Counted from the first letter of the stretch, positions 19,083 through 28,228 are shown. The stretch is DNA of 64,000 bases from an uncultured Collinsella sp. (GCA_934643145.1 CAKUBM010000004.1:33602-97601); one strand, 5' to 3'. Notes: generated by a model not told the origin, from the sequence alone. Made by a program: numbers and translations.

Positions 19083-19800
19083 GGGGAAGGTCCTCTCCCT
19101 CGGCCATACGGCCAAGCAGAATCGCGGTTACGGGACGCAGGTCCTCGGGCACCGTCACCTTAAGGTTGTCGCGCGGGCTCTGGACGCAGCGGACGCGTCC
19201 GCCCATGCGCTCGACCAGCGACGAATCATCAGTGCCGATAAAGCCCTCGGCAATTGCCTCGGCATGGGCGCGCTTCATGGCGTCGACGCTAAAGATCTGC
19301 GGCGTCTGCGCAGCCCAGTAGAGCTCGCGCGGCGGCGTCTCGACGATGTTATCGCCGTCGACGATCTTGAGCGTGTCGATCGCGGGCTGACCGCACACGA
19401 CACCGTCGAGTGAGCGATCGCCCACAAGCACGTCGATGGCATGATCGATGGCCTCGGTGGTAATGAGAGGACGGGCGCCGTCGTGGATGGCGACATATTC
19501 AAAGCCCGCCGGCACCGCGTGCACGCCGGCACGGGTGGAATCCTGACGGGTATCGCCGGCATCGGCAAAGCTGATGGGCGTGTCGTAGTCAAACGGGTCG
19601 ATGGCCAGGCGGCGCATCTCGGCACGGCGCTCGGCAGGACACACCACCACAATGTGGCCGACTTTGTCGCTACGGTCGAACGCGCGGATGGACCAGCTCA
19701 TGAGCGGACGGCCCGCCACGTTAACGAGCTGCTTGCCGCCGGGATTTCCAAAGCGCTGGCCGCTGCCGCCGGCAACGACCACGGCGCATACGGGCGCCAT
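19072..19800 (-). CDS. ispD: 2-C-methyl-D-erythritol 4-phosphate cytidylyltransferase
   Basis: IspD transfers CMP to MEP. The 242-residue nucleotidyltransferase starts VVVAGGSGQRFGNPGGKQL, the glycine-rich CTP-binding loop, and has HDGARPLIT and TDDSSLVERMGG characteristic of IspD. It overlaps the disA stop by one base (TAATG) and ispF by 11 bases, so the three are translated as a chain. The third MEP gene, ispE, is elsewhere in this window (40.96 kb). Confidence 0.95.
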   Translation of the reverse strand: MAPVCAVVVAGGSGQRFGNPGGKQLVNVAGRPLMSWSIRAFDRSDKVGHIVVVCPAERRAEMRRLAIDPFDYDTPISFADAGDTRQDSTRAGVHAVPAGFEYVAIHDGARPLITTEAIDHAIDVLVGDRSLDGVVCGQPAIDTLKIVDGDNIVETPPRELYWAAQTPQIFSVDAMKRAHAEAIAEGFIGTDDSSLVERMGGRVRCVQSPRDNLKVTVPEDLRPVTAILLGRMAEGEDLPHVQ

Positions 19801-20867
19801 TATGCGTTCCCCTGTTTGGTGCCCTTCATGCGGTACAGCGAGTCCGCAAGAATGGCAGGGTTGTTAACGCCAAAGTCGCCCAAGCGCTCCGGATCCTCGC
19901 TGATGTCGTCCATGAGCTCCTGCAGCGAGCCATACTCGTCGACGATCTTCTCGGCCACGCCGTCGCGCACGACGGACACGCGCGAAAGCGTGCGCAGGCC
20001 CAGCGGTGTCATGACGGAGTCCTCGTCCAGGTCGTCGTAACCCAGAACCGCCGCCACATGCTGCGGGTCGGACAGGTCCTTAGGCGTCATGCGAGCGAGC
20101 TCAGCGCGAATCTTCTCGGCGTTTGCCTCGGAAGAATCACTTGCATAGTCGCGGATCATCAGGTCGTACTCGGTATCCATGCTGGAGCCCGCGAGCTGCT
20201 CGAGCTGCATCTGCACGAGCTTGCCCTGGTTACCCAGCTTGACAATGCAATCCTTAAGCTCGGTCTTTGCCTGCTGCATGATCTCGAAGCTCGAGAAGAT
20301 GCCGGTGATGTCGGCGAGCGTGACGTAGTCGTCGAGCTCAAGGGCCGTCAGGCGCAGCAAGGAGCGGTCGAGCGACTGACGGGTGGTCTGAAGCGTGGCG
20401 ACGAGCTGGTTGACCGAGCTCATGATGGTGGTGACGGGCTGGATCTCGTAACTCTTGCCGTGGACGTACACATTGACGACGGCGCGACGAGCCGAAACCG
20501 AGATCACGATGGCGTCGGTGAGCACCGACATGCGAGCGGCGGTGCGGTGACGCATGCCCGTCTCGCTCGTGGCAAGCGAGGGATCGGGATTGAGGTGGAA
20601 GTTGGCGCGCAGGATCTGGGTGAGGTCGCCGTCGATGACGATGGCACCGTCCATCTTGGAGAGCTCGAACAGACGGTTCGAGGTAAACGAAATGTTGAGC
20701 GGGAAGCCGTCGTTACCGGCAGCGAGCACGTTTTCGGTGTCGCCGACGCAGATAAGGGCGCCCAGGTGACCGGCAATGATCATGTCGAGGGCGGTGCGAA
20801 TCGGCTGACCGGGGGCAGTCAGGCGAATAGCCTGTTCCATACGCTTTTGCAGCTCGTTCTTATCCAA
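19800..20867 (-). CDS. disA: DNA integrity scanning diadenylate cyclase DisA
   Basis: DisA makes c-di-AMP from two ATP, stops when it meets branched DNA, and links genome integrity to envelope and potassium control. The 355-residue octamer-forming protein has the DAC-domain motifs DGAIVIDGD (about 74-82) and GMRHRTAARMS (about 104-114), a helical spine, and a C-terminal HhH DNA-binding region (LGLRTLSRV...VAEKIVDEYGSLQEL). In many Gram-positives disA precedes ispD and ispF, as here. Confidence 0.96.
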   Translation of the reverse strand: MDKNELQKRMEQAIRLTAPGQPIRTALDMIIAGHLGALICVGDTENVLAAGNDGFPLNISFTSNRLFELSKMDGAIVIDGDLTQILRANFHLNPDPSLATSETGMRHRTAARMSVLTDAIVISVSARRAVVNVYVHGKSYEIQPVTTIMSSVNQLVATLQTTRQSLDRSLLRLTALELDDYVTLADITGIFSSFEIMQQAKTELKDCIVKLGNQGKLVQMQLEQLAGSSMDTEYDLMIRDYASDSSEANAEKIRAELARMTPKDLSDPQHVAAVLGYDDLDEDSVMTPLGLRTLSRVSVVRDGVAEKIVDEYGSLQELMDDISEDPERLGDFGVNNPAILADSLYRMKGTKQGNA

Positions 20868-21006
20868 GGCATCGCTCCCATCGTATACGCTCCATAAACG
20901 TCAATAAGTTTCTCACGGTTTGCCCCCGCCACGCTCGCGAAATCCGATGCTTACAGAATGAGCGGACACAGCTGAGAGCCCCAATCCAAATGAGCTGCTT
21001 ATGTGG

Positions 21007-21161
21007 TAGCATCGGGATTCGCATAAATGAGGGAGTAGTCGCGTGATCGGGTTCGCCTCCGGTGGCGCGGCAAGTCAACACACTGGCCGATGCGGCCTGG
21101 CTTGCCTTAATGAACGAGACTCGTGGCTGTGCGCGCAACGCGTACGCCACGGGTCTTTTTT
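21007..21161 (+). promoter_or_regulatory. yybP-ykoY manganese riboswitch with intrinsic terminator, upstream of mntP
   Basis: Downstream of an extended -10 (TGGTAGCAT, 21004-21012) the leader has GGGAGTAG (21031-21038), GCAAGTCAACACACTG and GAACGAGACTC, which match the conserved elements of the Mn2+-sensing yybP-ykoY aptamer. It ends in a terminator: GACTCGTGGC (21118-21127) pairs with GCCACGGGTC (21146-21155), followed by six T. Its position before a MntP-type exporter supports the assignment. The expected logic is that Mn2+ stabilises the aptamer and prevents termination. Confidence 0.85.
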
Positions 21162-21214
21162 GTTGCTCCCCCAAGAGGTACACGCGGGTTCGCCCGCAGA
21201 GAGGGAGCCAGACT

Positions 21215-21799
21215 ATGGGACTCGCAGAGCTCGTGTTGCTCGCCGTTGGCCTTTCGATGGACGCCTTTGCCGTTTCCATCTGCAAGGGCCTCGGCATGAA
21301 AAAGATCAACCTTAAAGTCGCCGTGGTGCTCGGCCTGTTCTTTGGCGGCTTTCAGGCCGGCATGCCCGTAATCGGATGGGCGCTCGGCAGTCAATTCATG
21401 GGCATCATCGGACCCATCGACCATTGGATCGCCTTTATCCTTTTGGCCTTCATCGGCGGCAAAATGCTGTGGGAGGCCTTTACCGAGAACGAGAACGAGG
21501 ATGAAGGCGACGGCAAGGATGCCGAGAAGATTGACCTGGGTGAATACTTGATTCTGGCCATTGCTACCTCAATCGACGCCCTGGCCGTGGGCATCTCGTT
21601 TGCCGCGCTCTCGGTCGACATCGTGCCTGCCGTGTCGCTCATCGGCGTCACAACGTTTATCTTCTCCGTCGCCGGCGTAGCGATCGGCCGCACCTTTGGC
21701 GCACGTTACGAAAAACCCGCCACCATCGTGGGCGGCGTCGTGCTCATCCTCATCGGCCTCAAGATCCTGCTGGAGCACCTGGGGATTTTGATGCTGTAG
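21215..21799 (+). CDS. mntP: Manganese efflux pump MntP
   Basis: A 194-residue membrane protein with six hydrophobic helices in two pseudo-repeats, each with a conserved Asp motif: GLSMDAFAVSICKG and ATSIDALAVGISFA. An acidic loop (ENENEDEGDGKDAEK) lies between the halves. MntP exports Mn2+. The ATG at 21215 follows GAGGGAG and sits just after the riboswitch terminator; longer upstream readings would translate through the aptamer. It is one of only four plus-strand genes here. Confidence 0.93.
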   Translation: MGLAELVLLAVGLSMDAFAVSICKGLGMKKINLKVAVVLGLFFGGFQAGMPVIGWALGSQFMGIIGPIDHWIAFILLAFIGGKMLWEAFTENENEDEGDGKDAEKIDLGEYLILAIATSIDALAVGISFAALSVDIVPAVSLIGVTTFIFSVAGVAIGRTFGARYEKPATIVGGVVLILIGLKILLEHLGILML

Positions 21800-21846
21800 C
21801 GCCCAAACTCAATCGCTCAAAACTCAATGCCAATAGAAAGGCCTCA

Positions 21847-21916
21847 TGCAGAGTTTTGCATGAGACCTTTTCGTGCAGACTTTTGCATGTCATACTAATA
21901 TGCAGAAGTCTGCATG
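21847..21916 (+). promoter_or_regulatory. Three tandem 16-bp operators upstream of hipB
   Basis: Copies TGCAGAGTTTTGCATG (21847), TGCAGACTTTTGCATG (21874) and TGCAGAAGTCTGCATG (21901) are spaced exactly 27 bp. Each is a dyad (TGCA...TGCA) and the third is nearly a perfect palindrome. They end 13 bp before the hipB start. HipB-type repressors bind such repeats to repress their own operon. Confidence 0.85.
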
Positions 21917-21929
21917 TTTGGAGATCGTC

Positions 21930-22400
21930 ATGGATACCCTTCCCATCACCACACCGCGCCAAGCTGGCGTCTACGTGCGCCAGGCGCGCGAGGCGCAAGG
22001 AATCACCCGTGCCGTCCTTGCTAAAAAAGCCGGCGTTTCGGAGCGTCTGCTCGCATCGCTCGAGCTAGGAGATGCCACAGGTATTCGACTCGACAAGCTG
22101 TTGACGATTTTCAATGCTCTTGGACTGGCGCTCGCCGCTCAAGGGGATATCGGCGAAGCGAAAAACGAGCGACCAGTCGACGCCCCGCATGCCAATCCGC
22201 TGTCTCGCAGCATCCCCAGGCGCCATCACACTCAACGTCCTCATCATCGCAACCGTCGTAGTACCGCCATTCCGGCTCTTGCAGATGCCCCCTTTACATC
22301 CACACTCTACGATGAGGTCTTCGCAGATTTCGCCAAGTCTAATCTCGGAGTCTCGATTGCCGCAAACGCATCTAACCAAACCAAGCCCGAAGGGAAATAG
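21930..22400 (+). CDS. hipB: HipB-like antitoxin / transcriptional repressor (XRE HTH)
   Basis: A 156-residue protein. Residues 8-70 are a helix-turn-helix (VYVRQAREAQGITRAVLAKK, AGVSERLLASLELG) and the rest is a long basic, probably disordered tail (SIPRRHHTQRPHHRNRR), longer than in E. coli HipB. The start MDTLPITT is chosen for TTGGAG upstream and because earlier starts fall inside the operator array. It is three bases before hipA. It should neutralise HipA and repress the operon. Confidence 0.85.
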   Translation: MDTLPITTPRQAGVYVRQAREAQGITRAVLAKKAGVSERLLASLELGDATGIRLDKLLTIFNALGLALAAQGDIGEAKNERPVDAPHANPLSRSIPRRHHTQRPHHRNRRSTAIPALADAPFTSTLYDEVFADFAKSNLGVSIAANASNQTKPEGK

Positions 22401-22403
22401 CCA

Positions 22404-23708
22404 ATGGCCAGAACATCACTTCGGACCATTATTTGCGACGTACCTGCGGGAACGCTCATGCAAGATGAGAACGGTCTTATCAGCTTTACCTACGATCATG
22501 ACTATGACGGGCCAGCCCTATCGACCAACATACCCGTATCGAATCGTACATACGGACAACAGGTCATGAATCCGTACCTGTTTGGCCTTCTACCCGACAG
22601 CGAGGACCAACGAAAAGCGATTGCCGCCGAATTCGACGTTAGACCCAACAATCCTGTTGCGCTGCTCAGCCATATTGGACTCGACTGTCCGGGCGGAGTG
22701 CAATTTTGCGCCGAAGAAGATATCGCTTCCGTCCTGCATCGCACCGGCGAATACCGTCCTATAGACGACCACGAGATTGCCCTACGCCTCAAGTCGATCA
22801 GAGATGACCGCGATGCATCATGGATGGGTCTAGATGAAAGTTGGTCACTTGGAGGCAACCAGGGCAAGTTCGCGCTCGCGTTCATAAACGGCCGCTGGTG
22901 CGAATGCATGGGCTCCTCGCCCACGACGCACATTTTCAAAAATGGCGTTATCGGATTTAAACTTGAGGCTCTCAATGAGTTTGTCTGCATGAAAAGCGCC
23001 CAGCGCGCCGGTATCGCAACGGCAAACGTCGAATATCGTATGTTTGAGGACGAACCTGCCCTCATTGTTGAGCGCTATGACCGCGTGAAAGTCGAAGACG
23101 GAACGATCAGGCGCCTACATCAAGAAGACCTCTGTCAGGCACTTGGGGTGATGCCCGCCCAAAAGTACACGGCAGACGGCGGCCCGACCACACGCGACAT
23201 TCAAGAGCTCCTCGTAAACACGAGTCACCATCAACTTAACCTGTATCTGTTTACGCAGATACTGTTCTTCAACGCCATTATCGGCGCACCAGATGCGCAT
23301 GCGAAAAACTATTCCCTGCTCCTTGGAAACGACGGCGCAGCCATGATGGCTCGAATGTACGATGTCGCGTCGGGTTTGGCATACGAACGCATGCGGCGAA
23401 AAGCGCGCCTTGCCATGAGCGTTGGCGGCGAGAACCGCGTTGGGCGCATCGGTCCAGGTGCTATCCGCCGATACCACGGTATGGGCGACCCCGCCCTAGA
23501 GGCGGCGCTCACCGATGCCGGGCTGACCGAGAAGTTTTGCTTTGCGACCATGATGGACCTCGCCTACGAGGTACCCATTTGCATGGAAGAGGTCATGGAC
23601 GAATACGCCGACCTGCCCGGCATGGCGGACCTGCGCGAGCATATGCTCGGCCCCGTCCGCGAAAACTGCCAGCGCACCCTCGACCTCATCAGGGCAGATA
23701 TGGACTAG
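22404..23708 (+). CDS. hipA: HipA-like serine/threonine kinase toxin
   Basis: The 434-residue protein has the N-terminal HipA subdomain (MNPYLFGLLPDSEDQR; PNNPVALLSHIGLDCPGGVQF) and the kinase core: GNQGKFALAFINGRW as the P-loop-like region, ALIVERYDR, the catalytic segment GAPDAHAKNYSLLL and the metal-binding DVASGL. In E. coli, HipA phosphorylates glutamyl-tRNA synthetase and induces persistence; other HipA proteins have other targets, so the target here is unknown. All catalytic residues appear intact. Confidence 0.92.
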   Translation: MARTSLRTIICDVPAGTLMQDENGLISFTYDHDYDGPALSTNIPVSNRTYGQQVMNPYLFGLLPDSEDQRKAIAAEFDVRPNNPVALLSHIGLDCPGGVQFCAEEDIASVLHRTGEYRPIDDHEIALRLKSIRDDRDASWMGLDESWSLGGNQGKFALAFINGRWCECMGSSPTTHIFKNGVIGFKLEALNEFVCMKSAQRAGIATANVEYRMFEDEPALIVERYDRVKVEDGTIRRLHQEDLCQALGVMPAQKYTADGGPTTRDIQELLVNTSHHQLNLYLFTQILFFNAIIGAPDAHAKNYSLLLGNDGAAMMARMYDVASGLAYERMRRKARLAMSVGGENRVGRIGPGAIRRYHGMGDPALEAALTDAGLTEKFCFATMMDLAYEVPICMEEVMDEYADLPGMADLREHMLGPVRENCQRTLDLIRADMD

Positions 23709-23735
23709 GCGGCCGTAATTTCCCATTTCCCAAAA

Positions 23736-23781
23736 GAAGAGAGGGGGCACCCGTCGCAAAAGACCGGGTGTCCCCTCTCGT
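23736..23781 (+). terminator. Hairpin repeat family C, copy 1, after hipA
   Basis: GAGAGGGGGCACCCG pairs with CGGGTGTCCCCTCTC. The surrounding 70 bp (CCCATTTCCCAAAAGAAGAG and onward) clearly resemble the sequence at 25620-25680 downstream of pepD. It is likely a terminator, although the T-run is poor. Confidence 0.65.
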
Positions 23782-23953
23782 AATGTCATTTGCAATCGGC
23801 AAATGGTCACGTGCGCGATTAAAACGAATTCACTTAGCAGGCTTCAAGAATGCTTTAGCACCGCAGGATGGCCATACGCGGAGCGCGGCACGCATAAGCC
23901 AAAAGCGGCATTAAAAGCCATCCCCTTCCCTGCTGAATGCGCGTCCTAGCCCA

Positions 23954-24436
23954 TCAACCGGTCGGACCATCGCGAAGATGATCCGTGCTTCCATGCTGCG
24001 ATGCGATATCAAGCATCGCGAATAGTCCCCGCCCAACGGGGTTCTCCCCTCCGCAGGCGTTTCGGAACCCGCCCCCATCCCGAATTCCCACGCAGCGGCC
24101 GCGTTCACCGCCGACACGGGGCCCTAACTCCCCCGCGGCGCGGCAGACCCTCGGCTGCCCCTCGTAAAGGATGCAGAAGACACGGTCGAGGTCCGACGGT
24201 TCGACCAGGCTGTACCGGCAGTCCGCGTACAGTGCGCAGCCCCTCCCGCGCGGGTCGCCGTCCGAGTCCTCATCCGGCTCATGATGGCGCACCTCGACCC
24301 AAAGGCCCTCCAACACGTCGTCGAACCCGAAATCGAGCTCCGCCTGGACGCTCTCGCCGAACGCATCGCCCAGGGCGAGCTCCGGCACCTTCGTCACACG
24401 GCCGTCCAGCCACTCAATCTCTGTCATCGCGCGCAT
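23954..24436 (-). CDS. Hypothetical protein, possibly with a degraded C-terminus
   Basis: A frame of 160 codons. The first about 95 residues (MRAMTEIEWLDGRVTKVPEL to EGQPRVCRAAGEL) look like a folded acidic protein. The remaining 65 are Gly/Arg-rich and look like out-of-frame reading, as if a frameshift near 24130 had altered the end. GGAAGG precedes the ATG at 24436. I do not recognise the family. Neither neighbour points to a function. Confidence 0.35.
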   Translation of the reverse strand: MRAMTEIEWLDGRVTKVPELALGDAFGESVQAELDFGFDDVLEGLWVEVRHHEPDEDSDGDPRGRGCALYADCRYSLVEPSDLDRVFCILYEGQPRVCRAAGELGPRVGGERGRCVGIRDGGGFRNACGGENPVGRGLFAMLDIASQHGSTDHLRDGPTG

Positions 24437-24936
24437 GGTGCAAGCCCCTTCCGACACGGGATTGTCAGCTCAACCCGACCCTTACCCATACGGACAAACA
24501 TAACTCGCCAGGGGAAGCCCCTGAAGGCCGTGCGCCACAACATGAGGCCGAATCCGCCCCCGGCTGGACAAGCCAACAACGAAGGAGCACACGGAACCGG
24601 CGCGGCGTTACAACCGTCCCGGCAAGCGTGTCACTTGGCCAAGTCATGATGCCGGCAAACCCGGAAATGCTCCAACGGAGCGCCGAACGAGCGTAACAAT
24701 ATAAAGCCGTGCAACACGAGTTGGACGACCAGGACATCCCAAACAAAGGCCTGTCGGTCCCACCTTCAAGCCCAATAGCAAAATGTGCATCAGCGGATTT
24801 GCAGCGATACAAGTCTCAACCGTCACCATCACACCGCAGCGCGCCTTGTCCCACTCATCCTACTGCAAATGTCCCAGAACGAGAATACGACCAGCTTAAC
24901 ATGCCAACCTTTATATCCGCACGCGCGTAATTCAAC
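24437..24936. other. Gene-poor 500 bp
   Basis: No ORF with a plausible start, ribosome-binding site or recognisable protein was found on either strand, and no tRNA or strong hairpin. It may be decayed accessory DNA between the hipBA region and the DUF1648 gene. Confidence 0.5.
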
Positions 24937-25563
24937 TCATAAGGACCGGCTATCCCTTACCTGTGACACAATCTCAAACGCACAGAACAGAATCATCAGT
25001 CCAATCATCGCATAAGAGGCAGCCGAACCTTCAAGCACTATTCCACAAAGAACAATCTCCGCGCCGCCAATAAGAACTGTTATCAGGCGCTCTGCCTTTT
25101 TGCTCTCGTCGCTCGCATAAAAAGGCGGCAAAGCGCACAAGATCACATATAGCCCGGGAAGGGAATACAGGATCGACAGTCCAAGCCCCCCATCAACCGC
25201 AGTGTTTTGCGTAAGAATCAACTGAACCCAAACGGCAATTATCACTGAGCAGGTTGTCGATAAAAGAAGACTGGAAATATAGCACGCAACAAAGTCCCGT
25301 CGCATTCGAACAGAGAAATCCGCGAACTCTCTTCGCCGCGTGGAAACAATAAGGTACACAGAAATTGCAATAGAACCAATCAGAGAAAACAGCGGAACAA
25401 CCAGCAATTCAAGCTTATTACCCCATCGATCAACCACACCCCCACTCCAATGAGCGGGAATCGTATCAGGGAGGACTGACCAAGCCGCCCATAGAATCAG
25501 AAATGGAAGAATAGAGAGGATGAAAGATGATAACACTGCAGTAATTTTTTTTGAGGCTCTCAT
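24937..25563 (-). CDS. DUF1648-domain membrane protein
   Basis: A 208-residue protein with about six hydrophobic segments. The first loop carries LPDTIPAHWSGGVVDRWGNK, the DUF1648 signature (LPD.IP.HW....D.WG.K) seen in SdpI-like proteins and GntR-linked membrane proteins. The start MRASKKITAV follows AAGGAG; a longer frame would run back through a hairpin repeat. SdpI-type members give immunity to secreted toxins, but this protein lacks the full SdpI layout, so a function is not assigned. Base composition is lower in GC than its neighbours. Confidence 0.75.
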   Translation of the reverse strand: MRASKKITAVLSSFILSILPFLILWAAWSVLPDTIPAHWSGGVVDRWGNKLELLVVPLFSLIGSIAISVYLIVSTRRREFADFSVRMRRDFVACYISSLLLSTTCSVIIAVWVQLILTQNTAVDGGLGLSILYSLPGLYVILCALPPFYASDESKKAERLITVLIGGAEIVLCGIVLEGSAASYAMIGLMILFCAFEIVSQVRDSRSL

Positions 25564-25635
25564 CGATTCCGCATCTCCTTGCGCGCTCACACTCCACTGG
25601 GTTAGACGCCGGACAATATCCCATTTCTCAAGAGA

Positions 25636-25673
25636 AGAGGGGCGCCCGTCGCTAAAGCTAGGGTACCCCTCTC
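25636..25673 (-). terminator. Hairpin repeat family C, copy 2, after pepD
   Basis: GAGAGGGGTACCC and GGGCGCCCCTCTTCTC form an imperfect stem 50 bp after the pepD stop. The flanks match copy 1 at 23.74 kb (CCCATTTCTCAAGAGAAGAG). Confidence 0.6.
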
Positions 25674-25725
25674 GGATCATTTGCGATCTTTCAGCACGTG
25701 ACTCGGATCGCTATTAGCGCAGCCT

Positions 25726-27183
25726 TTACGCAGCAAGGCGCTTGAGGACGTCGATGAGCAGCTCGTAGAAGCGCTCGGAAGAAGCGAGCTCCATGCTCTC
25801 GTCCGGGGTGTGGACATCGGAGAGCGTCGGGCCCACGGCGATGGCGTCCAGGCCGTGCAGGGCCTCGGCAAACAGGCCACACTCAAGGCCGGCGTGGATG
25901 GACTCGATGCGCAGCTCGGAGCCAAAGAGCTCGCGATAGCTCTCGACGAAGATATCGCGGATCGGCGAATGCTCGGCGTAGCTCCAACCGGGATACTCGA
26001 ACTCGAACTTGGCGTCGAAGCCCAGGACATCTGCCAGCGTCTGGAGGCGATCCTTGAACTCGTTCTGCAGCGAGGTGATCGAGGAGCGCGGGGACAGCAT
26101 GATCTTGACCTGATCGTCGGAAGTGGCGACCACGCCGATGTTGGAGGAAACCTCGACGGAGCCGTCGGTGGCGACGTTGCGGCGGATCACGCCGTTGGGG
26201 GCAAGACGCAGGGCGCGGATGAGGGCAAGTGCGGACTTCTCGTCCATGGCCTCGACCTCGACATCGTCGGCAATCTCGACGCTGCAGGTTAAGCCGGGGT
26301 CGAAGACCTCGAGCTCGGCGGCGACGTCGGCGATGATGCCACGGGCGATCTCGGCCGCCGCCTCGGCGGCAGCATGGTCGGCGTAAATCAGCTCGGCTTT
26401 GCACTCGCGGTTGATGGCGTTGTCCTTGGTGCCACCGTTAAAGCTGACGATGGCAGGCTCGCCGGCGACCATCAGACGGTCGATGATACGGGCCATGATA
26501 AGGTTGCCGTTGCCGCGCTCCAGGTGGATGTCGCTGCCGGAGTGACCGCCGAGCAGGCCGGAGATTTCGAGCGTGAGGGTGCTACCGGTCTTGTGCTCGC
26601 GCACGATGGGGCAGGTGTAGGTAACGACGACGCCGCCGGCGCAGCTCACGGTCGCAACACCCTCTTCCTCGGAGTCGAGGTTGATCATGGTGCGAGCGCT
26701 AATCTGGGACTTGTCGAGCGTCTCGGCGCCAACCAGGCCAGACTCCTCGTCGGTGGTGAACACGCACTCGAGGGCCGGGTGAGCGATCGAATCGTCGTTG
26801 AGCACGGTGAGCATCAGAGCCACAGCAATGCCGTTGTCGGCGCCCAGGGTGGTGCCGTTGGCGGTAAGAACGCCGTCCTTGACGACCAGGTCGATACCGT
26901 CGGTCGTAAAATCGTGCTCGACGGAACCCAGCTTATCGCACACCATGTCGATGTGACCCTGCAGCATTACGGTCGGAGCATCCTCGGCGCCGGCGGAAGC
27001 AGGCTTGCGAATGATGACGTTGTAGACCTCGTCCTGATACACATCGAGGCCGCGCTCCTTGGCAAACGCGACCAGGAAATCGCTGATGCCCTTCTCGTTG
27101 CCAGACTCGCGGGGAATCGCGCTGATATCCTCAAAGAAATGGAACAGCTGGGCGGGCTCGTAGCCGGTGATCTTGTAGTCCAT
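25726..27183 (-). CDS. pepD: Aminoacyl-histidine dipeptidase (M20 family)
   Basis: A cytosolic di-zinc peptidase that splits Xaa-His dipeptides. The 485-residue protein has the M20 metal motifs MLQGHIDMV (about 76-84), TTLGADNGIAVA and VFTTDEESGLVGAE. The dimerisation lid carries GLLGGHSGSDIHLERGN and the C-terminal catalytic half HAGLECGLFAEAL. Length fits the PepD branch. The ATG at 27183 follows AAGGAGGCACC; an upstream start adds 35 residues of no homology. Confidence 0.93.
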   Translation of the reverse strand: MDYKITGYEPAQLFHFFEDISAIPRESGNEKGISDFLVAFAKERGLDVYQDEVYNVIIRKPASAGAEDAPTVMLQGHIDMVCDKLGSVEHDFTTDGIDLVVKDGVLTANGTTLGADNGIAVALMLTVLNDDSIAHPALECVFTTDEESGLVGAETLDKSQISARTMINLDSEEEGVATVSCAGGVVVTYTCPIVREHKTGSTLTLEISGLLGGHSGSDIHLERGNGNLIMARIIDRLMVAGEPAIVSFNGGTKDNAINRECKAELIYADHAAAEAAAEIARGIIADVAAELEVFDPGLTCSVEIADDVEVEAMDEKSALALIRALRLAPNGVIRRNVATDGSVEVSSNIGVVATSDDQVKIMLSPRSSITSLQNEFKDRLQTLADVLGFDAKFEFEYPGWSYAEHSPIRDIFVESYRELFGSELRIESIHAGLECGLFAEALHGLDAIAVGPTLSDVHTPDESMELASSERFYELLIDVLKRLAA

Positions 27184-27331
27184 GGTGCCTCCTTGGCGCA
27201 ACTGGTTAGACAGTAAGACATGCGTCTTGTATATTCCCAGACTTTGCATGCATAAACCAGTCGAATACGCTGAGCGCTCTCGCATCATCGGCTAACGGCG
27301 AGGAAATGCCACTTTATCAAGATAAAGCAGC

Positions 27332-27853
27332 TTAGACGGGCCGCGCCGAAGGGACGTTGGACCCTTCGACCAACCTCAACGCTTGATCAACGTTTATGCA
27401 TACGCCATTGGTATGTTTAATGAGATTCTTGTCCTCTGTCACGACGTAATCGGCATCGATACGATTGGCGACGCCCAGCATCAGGTCGTCCTCAAAGTCG
27501 TTGTGATGATACTTGAACACAAAGGAGTCGAAGACCTCGTCTGCTCCCACCGGCGCGATAAGGGCGAGCTCGCGCATCTGCCGAACGCATGCCCAGGCCG
27601 TTTCGTCCGCCGCCGCAATGGCGCTATCGCTCAGCGAGCCATTCTTCCTTCGGCACTCCTTCTTGATTGCCGCCGAGACAAGATACGAGACATCTTTGAC
27701 CGAAAGCGACGAGGCAAACAGGGCAATCAGCTCCGAAGCGTCGGCGATCTCGATCAGATGGACGACGTTTGCCGTACGGTCAGACCTGCCAGAAAAATAA
27801 TCCATCCATACGTTGGTATCGATCAGCAACTTGAGGATTCCGCCCGCACTCAT
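27332..27853 (-). CDS. PIN-domain toxin (VapC-like ribonuclease)
   Basis: 173 residues. The PIN fold is seen in LLIDTNVWMDYF near the N-terminus (first catalytic Asp) and in DDLMLGVANRIDADYVVTED (further acidic residues). PIN toxins are Mg2+-dependent RNases. The ATG overlaps the stop of the upstream antitoxin by ATGA, so the two are translationally coupled. Most PIN toxins pair with other antitoxin folds; here the partner is RelB/DinJ-like, a known but less common pairing. Confidence 0.85.
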   Translation of the reverse strand: MSAGGILKLLIDTNVWMDYFSGRSDRTANVVHLIEIADASELIALFASSLSVKDVSYLVSAAIKKECRRKNGSLSDSAIAAADETAWACVRQMRELALIAPVGADEVFDSFVFKYHHNDFEDDLMLGVANRIDADYVVTEDKNLIKHTNGVCINVDQALRLVEGSNVPSARPV

Positions 27854-28209
27854 AGCTCCACCCACTCGGGATAGCGATCGGCCATGGCCTCCTCATAGAG
27901 GTCGTCGTAGTCACCCGAGAACTCAGGGATGGGGATGCCGTATTTGAGGCACGAATCGCGAATGATATGGCTACCCTGTGCTGCTCTTGATTCCACGAAT
28001 CGCTGGTTCGTCTCGTCGGAGAGAATCTCTGCGCTCCCCTCCTTTGAAGGCATGCGTTCGTTGATGACCAGATATTCCCAAAGCGCCCGAACGGCCTGCG
28101 ACGGCGTCATGCCGAGGCTTGCGAGCACCGCATCTCCCGCCTCCTTGAGCTGACGATCCATGCGCACATTCATCTGGGCGGAATGCCTGTCGAGCAACGT
28201 CGTCGCCAT
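27850..28209 (-). CDS. RelB/DinJ-family antitoxin
   Basis: 119 residues. The N-terminal ribbon-helix-helix (SAQMNVRMDRQLKEAGDAVL, ASLGMTPSQAVRALWEYL) matches RelB/DinJ. The C-terminal part (PIPEFSGDYDDLYEEAMADR) is acidic and probably wraps the toxin. MATTLLDRHS is chosen because GGGAGGCAGGGTT precedes it. It should repress the operon through the dyad just upstream. Confidence 0.85.
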   Translation of the reverse strand: MATTLLDRHSAQMNVRMDRQLKEAGDAVLASLGMTPSQAVRALWEYLVINERMPSKEGSAEILSDETNQRFVESRAAQGSHIIRDSCLKYGIPIPEFSGDYDDLYEEAMADRYPEWVEL

Positions 28210-28228
28210 AACCCTGCCTCCCTGTTTG

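Noticed and set aside
24001..24696. Plus-strand frame of 231 codons, Pro/Arg-rich
   Set aside because: Composition is that of a shadow frame opposite a better acidic minus-strand frame; no start site.
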